This document shows, piece by piece, positions 1 to 5,102 of a stretch of 5,521 bases of DNA. A program made the position numbers and the translations under genes. Position 1 is the stretch's first letter. The number at the start of each line of letters is the position of its first letter. Origin of the DNA: Methanobacteriota archaeon (GTDB lineage: Archaea; Thermoplasmatota; Poseidoniia; MGIII; CG-Epi1). The stretch is taken from contig PSPB01000068.1 in NCBI GenBank assembly GCA_003193815.1, positions 1 through 5,521 of the forward strand. Reading direction: 5' to 3'. The notes below the pieces were generated by a model. It had not been told where the DNA came from and did not search any database. It was given only the letters and a program-made list of their open reading frames with translations.

Positions 1-160
1 GGGCCTTCCTCCCACTCAGTCTCCGCCATCGCATCGCCGTCACTTGCAATGTACTGGTAGGAGTGCACACCCTCCACGAGCTGGAGGAGGGCGAACACAC
101 CTACCAGTACATCGCCAGCGACGGCAACGCGATGGCCGAGACCGAGTGGCAGGAAGGCCC
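1..160. repeat. Imperfect 160-bp inverted repeat with both arms coding for the same Ig-like motif
   Basis: The reverse complement of 1-60 matches 101-160 at 52 of 60 positions, and the similarity continues with more mismatches through a centre near 80/81. Read on the minus strand, the left arm gives a peptide containing VEGVHSYQYIASDGDAMAET; the right arm, in the plus-strand surface-protein frame, gives EEGEHTYQYIASDGNAMAET. Six of the eight outer-arm mismatches fall at third codon positions. Only two residues change there (Asp/Asn and Glu/Gln). Both arms therefore look like separately evolved coding copies, not a freshly copied hairpin. Both copies lose the front half of the domain at the centre. 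The left arm stays open on the minus strand from about 98 to the window edge. Either a head-to-head rearrangement or a chimeric join of two paralogous repeats would produce this. Confidence 0.85.
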
Positions 161-1619
161 TGCGGTCGACAACGGCGACGAGTCTTACGGCTGGCTCAAG
201 GTCTGGAGCATCAACGACTTCGACGGGCAGTGGGGCTGGCTGCAACTGGGCGATGAAATCTATGACGAGTACGAAGTTCCGCACGGCGAGTACCTACTAG
301 AGGAGTTCGAGCTGGAAGAGGGATGGTACTGGCTCGAGCTGGAGCTGGAGAACGAGGCATGGGACGGCCGCGAGGTATATGTCGAGGCGGGCGAGACGAG
401 CGGCGTCGAGCTGCGCCCCGAACACGAAGAGGAGGAGCGGGGTGACCCGTGGTTCCGCTTTGTCGAGCTGGAACTGCTCGACACCGATGAGGATGACCAC
501 GCCGACACCGCGCGCATCTGGTTCAACGGTGACACCGAACACGAGGAACTTGAGGCGTGGGTGATGCTACGTGTTTGGCAGGGCGATCATAAGGTGGGCC
601 ACATGTTCGAGGACCTTGTACTGCATGGTGAGTCGGGGGAGGACACCTACTATTTCGACTGGTCGCCCGATGAAGCGGGCGAATACGCCTTCGACCTCTC
701 AATCGGCCCCGAAGATGGCGATGATGGCGGCGACGGTGGAGATGGTGGAGATGATGGTGACGGCGGTGACGATGGCGACGGCGATGGCGGTCGCTACGGC
801 GACCGCGAGGCGACCGATTGGTGGGAGCACGAGGCGGTCGCGCTCCACCCGCGCGGCGGCGGCGAGAACCAAGCGCCGGAGCTCCGCGACGGCCATGTCT
901 CGCCGGAGGAGGGCACGCCGGAGACCGCGTTCACCTTCAGCGTAATCTACAGCGACGCCGACGGCGACGCGCCGCACTACGTCAAGCTGCGGCTGGATGA
1001 CGCCAAGCACGTCATGTCACGCGACTCCGATGGTGACGGCGGCTTCGGTGAGGGCGTGCGCTATGCCGTCGCGGTGGATGGCTTGGCGGTGGGCAGCCAC
1101 ACCTACAGCTTCCTCGCCAGCGACGGCAAGCAGGCGGTCGACACCGACTGGCGTGACGGCCCCGCGGTCTACTCCGGCGGCTACGGCGTCGCGGTTTCGA
1201 TGGAGCCGCTGGTGCGCGCGGTCGCGCCCGGTAGCATTGCCAATTTCAGCGTGACCGTGCTCAACACCGGCGGGCAGGAGGACACCTTCGACCTGACTTC
1301 GCAGATAATCTACACCAACTCCAGCGCCGACGGCTGGTCGCTCACGCTCTCCGAGGAATCGGTGACGCTGGACGCAGGTGACTTCACGACCATAACCGCG
1401 ACCGTGACGGTCCCGGCCGACGCGGCCGAGCAGGACACGCTCGTCTTTGCGGTGAGCGCCGCTTCGCGCGGCGACAGCACGGTGGCGGGGCAGACGGTAG
1501 CGTCGGTCATCGCAACCGAGGATGGCAGCTTCCTGCCCGGGCCAAGCGCGGCGATGGTCATCGCCGCGCTCGGTGGAACGGGGGTGGTCGCCTCCTTTCG
1601 CCGCCGTCTACGCGACTGA
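63..1619 (+). CDS. Acidic multi-domain surface protein (Ig-like repeats), 5' end uncertain; probably the ectodomain of a frameshifted membrane regulator
   Basis: A 518-residue frame that I read as extracellular. In order: the C-terminal half of an Ig-like repeat (about 1-36); a prealbumin/PEGA-like beta domain (about 42-118) with the pattern VPHGEYLLEEFELEEG and VEAGET; a second beta domain (129-214) ending in DWSPDEAGEYAF; a linker of only Asp and Gly (218-243); a complete Ig-like repeat (about 268-370) with NQAPEL, YSDADGDAP and SHTYSFLASDG; a CARDB/NEW3-like domain (about 374-485); and LPGP followed by a hydrophobic segment (about 495-511) and RRR. Residues 61-130 hold 26 acidic and 3 basic residues, as in exported archaeal proteins. 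No signal peptide is visible. The GTG at 63 is only a formal start, since the frame is open to the left edge and the sequence before it is antisense to a repeat. Ligand unknown. The end at 1619 may be an artefact of a frame break; LPGP-hydrophobic-RRR could instead be a genuine surface anchor. Confidence 0.75.
   Translation: MHTLHELEEGEHTYQYIASDGNAMAETEWQEGPAVDNGDESYGWLKVWSINDFDGQWGWLQLGDEIYDEYEVPHGEYLLEEFELEEGWYWLELELENEAWDGREVYVEAGETSGVELRPEHEEEERGDPWFRFVELELLDTDEDDHADTARIWFNGDTEHEELEAWVMLRVWQGDHKVGHMFEDLVLHGESGEDTYYFDWSPDEAGEYAFDLSIGPEDGDDGGDGGDGGDDGDGGDDGDGDGGRYGDREATDWWEHEAVALHPRGGGENQAPELRDGHVSPEEGTPETAFTFSVIYSDADGDAPHYVKLRLDDAKHVMSRDSDGDGGFGEGVRYAVAVDGLAVGSHTYSFLASDGKQAVDTDWRDGPAVYSGGYGVAVSMEPLVRAVAPGSIANFSVTVLNTGGQEDTFDLTSQIIYTNSSADGWSLTLSEESVTLDAGDFTTITATVTVPADAAEQDTLVFAVSAASRGDSTVAGQTVASVIATEDGSFLPGPSAAMVIAALGGTGVVASFRRRLRD
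84..167 (+). repeat. Ig-like repeat motif, copy 1 (direct repeat with 1086-1169)
   Basis: Encodes residues 8-35 of the surface protein, with the pattern GxHTYx(Y/F)xASDGxxxxxTxWxxGPAV. The same pattern recurs in frame at 1086-1169, and a third copy lies inverted at the left edge. This copy lacks the first half of the domain (the NxAPxL and YxDADGDxP strands), which copy 2 has, so the domain is cut at its 5' side by the palindrome centre. Confidence 0.75.
714..791 (+). repeat. GAY-GGN low-complexity tract encoding an Asp/Gly linker
   Basis: Twenty-six consecutive codons encode only Asp (12) and Gly (14), residues 218-243. It sits between the second beta domain and the complete Ig-like repeat, so it reads as a flexible acidic spacer. 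Spaced Asp residues could bind calcium, but no canonical EF-hand or RTX nonapeptide register is evident. The codons vary between GAT/GAC and GGC/GGT/GGA, so the tract is not a simple recent triplet expansion. Confidence 0.9.
1086..1169 (+). repeat. Ig-like repeat motif, copy 2 (direct repeat with 84-167)
   Basis: Encodes residues 342-369 of the surface protein (AVGSHTYSFLASDG to GPAV). This is the end of a complete Ig-like domain that begins near residue 268. It aligns without gaps over 28 codons with the copy at 84-167. Tandem domains of this kind in one gene can misalign during recombination, amplification or assembly, which bears on the odd left edge. Confidence 0.75.
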
Positions 1620-2091
1620 CAGAGGTCGGTCATGGCTCTGGCTGCTCTGCCTTCCGCTCTACGTCAGGCTCCGCAAGGACGAAGTGCTGGACCAGTTCGT
1701 GCGCGGACAGATTTACGGCTACGTGCGCGCTAACCCGGGCGACTGCTACTCATCGATTCGCGACAGCCTCGAGCTCTCGAACGGTGTCGTGACCTACCAC
1801 CTCGACATTCTTGAGACCGAAAGGTTCGTCCGCGCCGAAATCGAGGGGACGCACAAGCGCTTCTTCCCGGTCGGCGTCAAGGTTGACCCGGGACCGCTGC
1901 TGCACCGGCTCCAGCAGCAAATTCTGGCGCTGCTGACCGACCGCAGCGGGCTGAGCCAGAAGGAAATCGCCGAGAACCTCGAGGTGAGTCGGCAGCTGGC
2001 CGGCTACCATCTCGGGGAGCTGGAGCGACGCGGTGAACTGGAATCGCGGTTCTGGGGCCGCTTCAGGCGCTACTACTTGGTAGCGTTGTAG
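1522..2091 (+). CDS. Tandem winged-helix DNA-binding regulator; likely the cytoplasmic end of the upstream surface protein
   Basis: Numbered from the ATG at 1522 (189 residues). From residue 26 the sequence reads as protein: FAAVYATDRGRS, a short hydrophobic stretch WLWLLCLPLYV (38-48), then RLRKDEVLDQF. A first winged helix (about 60-118) has VRANPGDCYSSIRD and the helix NGVVTYHLDILE. A second (about 129-188) has LSQKEIAENLEVSRQLAGYHLGELERRG. Paired winged helices behind LPLYxRLRK are, from memory, the cytoplasmic half of archaeal membrane regulators. The ATG at 1522 is doubtful: residues 1-25 are the out-of-frame reading of the surface protein's end, and no ribosome binding site is well spaced before it. 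The alternatives are fusion to the upstream frame, which I prefer, or a GTG start at 1684 preceded by AGGA at 1676-1679, giving a soluble protein of about 135 residues. DNA target unknown. Confidence 0.8.
   Translation: MAASCPGQARRWSSPRSVERGWSPPFAAVYATDRGRSWLWLLCLPLYVRLRKDEVLDQFVRGQIYGYVRANPGDCYSSIRDSLELSNGVVTYHLDILETERFVRAEIEGTHKRFFPVGVKVDPGPLLHRLQQQILALLTDRSGLSQKEIAENLEVSRQLAGYHLGELERRGELESRFWGRFRRYYLVAL
1596..1598 (+). other. Probable frame break (one extra base) between ectodomain and winged-helix module
   Basis: Dropping one T from the TTT run joins the surface-protein frame to the regulator frame. It yields GGTGVVASFAAVYATDRG running into WLWLLCLPLYVRL, one uninterrupted 675-residue protein with a full-length membrane segment. 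Other positions between about 1560 and 1618 would restore the frame too; the G run at 1580-1584 is an alternative but gives a less hydrophobic junction. The position is inferred from the protein sense, not observed. Confidence 0.55.
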
Positions 2092-2102
2092 GTCCCGGGC
2101 GC

Positions 2103-3506
2103 TTACGCCTCGAACTCTTCCAGCGTCGCCTGCCCGCGTATCCGCTCGCCCGGAATCGGGACTGGGTATTCCTCGCTGATACAGCCGAGGCAGAGCTCGT
2201 CGCGCGGCTTGCCGACCGCCCGCACCAGCCCATCGATCGATATATAAGCGACAGAATCGGCGCCGACGTCGCGCGTGATTTCCTCCGCGCTCTTGCCGGG
2301 GGCGATGAATTCCTCGCGGCTCGGCATGTCGATACCGAGGTAGCAGGGGGCGATAATTGGCGGGCAGCCGACCCGCAGGTGCACTTCACGCGCGCCCGCC
2401 TCGCGGACGCGCGCAACGATGCGGCGTGAGGTGTTTCCGCGTACGATGGAGTCGTCGATGAGCACCACTCTCTGCCCCTCAAGGAACTCGCGTATCGGGT
2501 TCAGCTTTTCGTTGATGGTCGCCTTGCGCTGTGCGTCGTGCGGCTGGATGAACGAGCGCCAGACGTAGCGGTTCTTGATGAGCCCCTCGCGGTAGGGCAG
2601 CCCGGATGCCTCGGCGAAGCCCAGTGCGTGCGCGATGCCCGAGTCGGGCACCGGCACCACCACGTCGGCCTCGACCGGATGCTCGCGCCAGAGCTGGCGC
2701 CCCAGCTCATGCCGCACCGAGTAGGCCAGCGTGCCGTCCATGCGCGAGTCGGGCCGCGCGAAGTAAACATACTCAAACATGCAGAACGCCCGCTCGCCCC
2801 CGGCGGCGGGCGGATGCGAAACGACGCCGTCGGGCGTCAGCTGGACGATTTCGCCCGGCGTGATGTCGCGTACGAAGGTGGCGCCCATCGCGTCGAGCGC
2901 GACGCTCTCGGAGGCGACAACGTGGCCGTCAGGCAGCTCGCCGAGGCAGAGCGGCTTGATGCCGAGCGGGTCGCGGAAGGCGAAGAGCTCGTCGTTGTGC
3001 AGCATCGCAATCGAGTAGCTGCCGACCATGCGCCCCATCGCCTCGCGGATGGCGCCGACCATCGAGCCGGCGTGCGGCAGCCGGTGTGCAATCAGCCGCA
3101 CGATGATTTCGGAGTCGGTGTCGGACATGAACGCGGCGCCCTCGGTCTCCCACTGCTCGCGCAGATCCTGCTGGTTGGCGATGGTGCCGTTGTGCGCCAG
3201 GCTCAGCTCGCCGGTTGCGAAGCTGGCGGTAATCGGCTGCGCGTTACGCAGCGAGGAGCTGCCGGCGGTCGAGTAGCGAACGTGGCCGATGCCGGTCGCG
3301 GCGTCGTGGAAGCGCGTCTCGAAGTTGGTGAGCGCTTCCGATACTAGCCCCATCCCGCGTCGTGTCAGGTGCTCGCCGTCGAAGAGCGCGACGCCGGCTG
3401 ATTCCTGCCCGCGGTGCTGCAACGCCCGGAGGCCGATGAGCAGGTTGTGCAGCACTGGCGTCGCGGTGGTGATTCCGACGACGCCGCACGCTTCCCGCAG
3501 CGGCAT
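2103..3506 (-). CDS. purF: Amidophosphoribosyltransferase (glutamine PRPP amidotransferase)
   Basis: Catalyses the first committed step of de novo purine synthesis in the cytoplasm: PRPP plus glutamine to 5-phosphoribosylamine plus glutamate. The 467 residues match the family's usual length. The N-terminal class II amidotransferase domain has Cys7 after a six-residue propeptide ([12 protein letters not shown]), plus RALQHRGQESAG (27-38), GHVRYST (74-80) and LAHNGTIAN (103-111). The C-terminal phosphoribosyltransferase domain carries VVPVPDSG (283-290) and the PRPP loop VVLIDDSIVRGNTS (347-360). Cys242, Cys388, Cys439 and Cys442 align in spacing with the four [4Fe-4S] ligands of the Bacillus-type enzyme, so this is the iron-sulfur class. 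The start ATG overlaps the rpl37e stop by one base (TGATG) without a clear ribosome binding site, implying translational coupling. The 3' end faces the regulator gene 11 bp away. Confidence 0.97.
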   Translation of the reverse strand: MPLREACGVVGITTATPVLHNLLIGLRALQHRGQESAGVALFDGEHLTRRGMGLVSEALTNFETRFHDAATGIGHVRYSTAGSSSLRNAQPITASFATGELSLAHNGTIANQQDLREQWETEGAAFMSDTDSEIIVRLIAHRLPHAGSMVGAIREAMGRMVGSYSIAMLHNDELFAFRDPLGIKPLCLGELPDGHVVASESVALDAMGATFVRDITPGEIVQLTPDGVVSHPPAAGGERAFCMFEYVYFARPDSRMDGTLAYSVRHELGRQLWREHPVEADVVVPVPDSGIAHALGFAEASGLPYREGLIKNRYVWRSFIQPHDAQRKATINEKLNPIREFLEGQRVVLIDDSIVRGNTSRRIVARVREAGAREVHLRVGCPPIIAPCYLGIDMPSREEFIAPGKSAEEITRDVGADSVAYISIDGLVRAVGKPRDELCLGCISEEYPVPIPGERIRGQATLEEFEA

Positions 3507-3670
3507 CAGTGAGTCTTGGCCCAGCTGTAGCTGCGCTGGCGCGCGGAGGCGCCGAAGCCGCAGGAGGCGCAGCGCTTCTTACGAACGTGGTAAGCGTGAC
3601 GGCCGCAGCGCCGGCAGATGATGTGGGTCTTCTTCTGCCGCTTTCCGAAAGATGCTGTGCCTTTGGTCAT
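3506..3670 (-). CDS. rpl37e: 50S ribosomal protein L37e (eL37)
   Basis: A 54-residue protein that a 60-residue length cutoff would miss. It starts [20 protein letters not shown], followed by [20 protein letters not shown] and an end of [11 protein letters not shown]. This is the full eL37 family pattern. Cys19, Cys22, Cys34 and Cys37 form the C-x2-C, C-x2-C zinc ribbon, and the chain is strongly basic, as expected for a protein buried in rRNA of the large subunit. The start is supported by GGTGA at 3677-3681, six bases upstream and complementary to the 16S 3' end. Its TGA overlaps the purF ATG by one base. From memory, haloarchaea often have lsm-rpl37e-purF in that order; the Lsm gene is not here and ugd lies upstream instead. 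Confidence 0.96.
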   Translation of the reverse strand: MTKGTASFGKRQKKTHIICRRCGRHAYHVRKKRCASCGFGASARQRSYSWAKTH

Positions 3671-3676
3671 GGTGTT

Positions 3677-3681
3677 TCACC
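3677..3681 (-). promoter_or_regulatory. Ribosome binding site of rpl37e
   Basis: The minus strand reads GGTGA, then AACACC, then ATG. GGTGA pairs with the anti-Shine-Dalgarno end of archaeal 16S rRNA at a normal six-base spacing. It fixes the L37e start. It is the clearest such site among the minus-strand and right-edge genes, since purF, ugd and the PUA gene show none. Confidence 0.7.
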
Positions 3682-3728
3682 AGATTCCGCAGTCCACGGA
3701 CCGCGGGGAGACGGCGGACTTGGGCGGC

Positions 3729-3736
3729 TTATTAAA
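3729..3736 (-). promoter_or_regulatory. Candidate TATA box for rpl37e-purF
   Basis: The minus strand reads TTTAATAA inside an AT-rich island (about 3729-3743) in otherwise GC-rich DNA, just after the corrected ugd stop. It lies about 60 bases before the L37e start. An archaeal start site some 25 bases downstream would leave a leader of roughly 35 bases containing the GGTGA site. This suggests rpl37e-purF can be transcribed independently of ugd. Inferred from composition and position only. Confidence 0.45.
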
Positions 3737-3740
3737 GAAT

Positions 3741-5055
3741 TTACTCGCTTCCGCCGAGCCCGATGGCGCGATACTCGACGCCCGCGTTCCGCATCGCCGC
3801 CGCGTCGAAGGCGCGGCGGCCGTCGAGCAGCAGCGGCCGCGCCATGCGCTCCGTGAAGGCGGCCGGCGGCAGCGCCGCATACTCGGGCCACTCGGTCATC
3901 AGGATGGCGCAGTCGGCGCCCGCGAGCGCCGCTTCCGCGGAGGGCGCGATTTCGATGTCGCACAGCGCGCCGAAGTTCTCGGCCGCCTGCGGGTCGCAGC
4001 CGACGACGCTCGCGCCCGCGTCGAGCAGAGCGCGCGCCACCACGGCGGCGCGCGCCTCGCGCACGTCGTCGGTTTCCGGTTTGAAGGCCAGTCCCAGGAT
4101 GGCGACGCGCTTGCCTTCGAGCGAGCCGAGCGCGTCGCGCGCCCACGCAACGAGCAGCAGCGGCTGCGACTCGTTGACTGCTAGCGTCGCGTCGAGCATC
4201 GCCGCTGGCAGATCTTCGGCGGGCGGCGGCGGCGCGCAGCGCCTTTACGTCCTTGGGAAAGCAGGAGCCGCCGTAGCCGGCGCCGGCGCGCAGGAAGCGG
4301 GGCGAGATGCGGTCGTCGAGCCCCATCCCCTCGGCGACGGTCGCGAAATCGATGCCCCACGCCTCGCACAGGTTCGCAAGCTCGTTGGCGTAGGAGACCT
4401 TCGCGGCGAGGAACGCGTTGCTGGCATACTTGACCATCTCCGCCGTGCGGGGGTCGCACTCCAGCACCGGGCACTTCGCGCCGGCGTAAAGCTCGCGCAG
4501 CTTCGCCAGCGCCAGCCCGTCCGCAGCGCCGATGACGATGCGGTCCGGCGCCAGCGCGTCCGCCACGGCGCTGCCTTCGCGCAGGAACTCGGGGTTCATC
4601 GCGAAGCCCACGCTCGCGCGGTCTCGCCCGCTGCGCTCGAGCACGCGGGGCAGCACCAGCTCCTCGGTCGTCCGCGGCAGGACGGTCGATTTCACGATGA
4701 CAACGTGCTCGCGCTCGCCGCCGGCGAGCGCGTCGCCGATGGCCGCTGCGGCCGACTCGACCTGTGCCATATCCATTGAGCCATCGTCGCGCGACGGGGT
4801 GCCAACACAGATGAATGTCAAATCCGCGGCGCTGATTTTGTCGGCCATCTCGCCCGAACCGCGCAGCTTCCCCGACGCCAGCCCGGCGGCGAGGAGTTCG
4901 GGCAGCCCCGGCTCGAAAATCGGGCACTCACCCGCATTGAGCGCTGCCACTCGCTCGGGGAGGATATCGAGGCACGCCACGTCGTGGCCGGAGGCGGCAA
5001 GCGTCGCTCCCGTGACGAGTCCGACGTAGCCAGTTCCCATGACTGCAACGCGCAT
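3741..5055 (-). CDS. ugd: UDP-glucose 6-dehydrogenase, interrupted by a single-base frame break
   Basis: Oxidises UDP-glucose to UDP-glucuronate with two NAD+, supplying surface glycan or polysaccharide synthesis. The N-terminal Rossmann domain begins MRVAVMGTGYVGLVTG (GxGYVG at 7-12). NPEFLREGSAVADAL (154-168) and KYASNAFLAAKVSYANELAN (209-228) follow, then the catalytic Cys265 in GYGGSCFPKD. NPEFLREG and PDRIVIG favour UDP-glucose over UDP-ManNAc dehydrogenase. After KALRAAA the frame turns into Arg/Ala-rich nonsense that runs on to 3667. The real C-terminal domain (GLAFKPETDDVRE) continues in another frame and stops at 3741. Removing one base gives 437 residues, the usual family length. 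All signature motifs are intact, so a sequencing indel is more likely than a decayed gene, but a true frameshift cannot be excluded. The start has no ribosome binding site and sits 24 bases from an AT-rich element, suggesting a leaderless transcript. Confidence 0.93.
4218..4233 (-). other. Frame break in ugd at a GCC repeat (one extra base)
   Basis: The minus strand reads four GCC triplets, an extra C, then GCC GAA GAT CTG. The plus strand shows this as GGG at 4221-4223 within a GGC series. Removing one base gives five perfect GCC codons and an unbroken path from KALRAA to AEDLPAAMLDATLAVNE, which then matches the family through to the stop at 3741. Confidence 0.85.
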
Positions 5056-5075
5056 CGTGCGCCCAGCGCGGTCCG

Positions 5076-5082
5076 CTAAAAG
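5076..5082. promoter_or_regulatory. Candidate shared TATA element between ugd and the PUA gene
   Basis: The plus strand reads CTAAAAG and the minus strand CTTTTAG. It is the only AT-rich spot in the 47-bp divergent intergenic region (5056-5102) and its centre (5079) is the exact midpoint. It lies 24 bases from each start codon, the spacing at which an archaeal TATA box puts the transcript start at or next to the ATG. Neither gene has a ribosome binding site, which fits two leaderless transcripts. Not a strong consensus match. Confidence 0.45.
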
Positions 5083-5102
5083 ACCCCCTGTCCTGCGGCC
5101 GC

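Noticed and set aside
3..62. Upstream extension of the surface-protein frame to the window edge
   Set aside because: The frame has no stop there, but the translation is the antisense of a repeat coded on the other strand, so it is unlikely to be real protein in this frame.
1..160. Transcription terminator hairpin or transposon terminal inverted repeat
   Set aside because: Arms are too long and mismatched at third codon positions, there is no T-tract, no transposase gene and no flanking target duplication in view. Coding content explains the similarity better.
297..542. Minus-strand frames opposite the surface protein, including a Ser-rich one at 260-535
   Set aside because: The serine runs are the complement of Glu-rich codons in the surface protein. 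No start signal or domain.
714..791. CRISPR array or satellite repeat
   Set aside because: No constant repeat separated by unique spacers; it is a codon-level Asp/Gly tract inside a gene.
1632..1634. ATG as an alternative start of the winged-helix protein
   Set aside because: It is in the surface-protein frame, not the winged-helix frame, and leads into Arg/Ala-rich shadow sequence.
2538..3347. 269-codon plus-strand open frame opposite purF
   Set aside because: Low-complexity Ala/Arg/Val/Asp sequence antisense to clear purF motifs; no start signal or family pattern.
3763..4779. 338-codon plus-strand open frame opposite ugd
   Set aside because: Ser/Arg/Ala-rich translation with no recognisable domain. 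It is the antisense shadow of ugd, as expected in GC-rich DNA where stop codons are rare.
4181..4927. 248-codon minus-strand open frame overlapping ugd in another frame
   Set aside because: Arg/Ala/Gly-rich shadow of ugd. The conserved dehydrogenase motifs are in the other two minus-strand readings.
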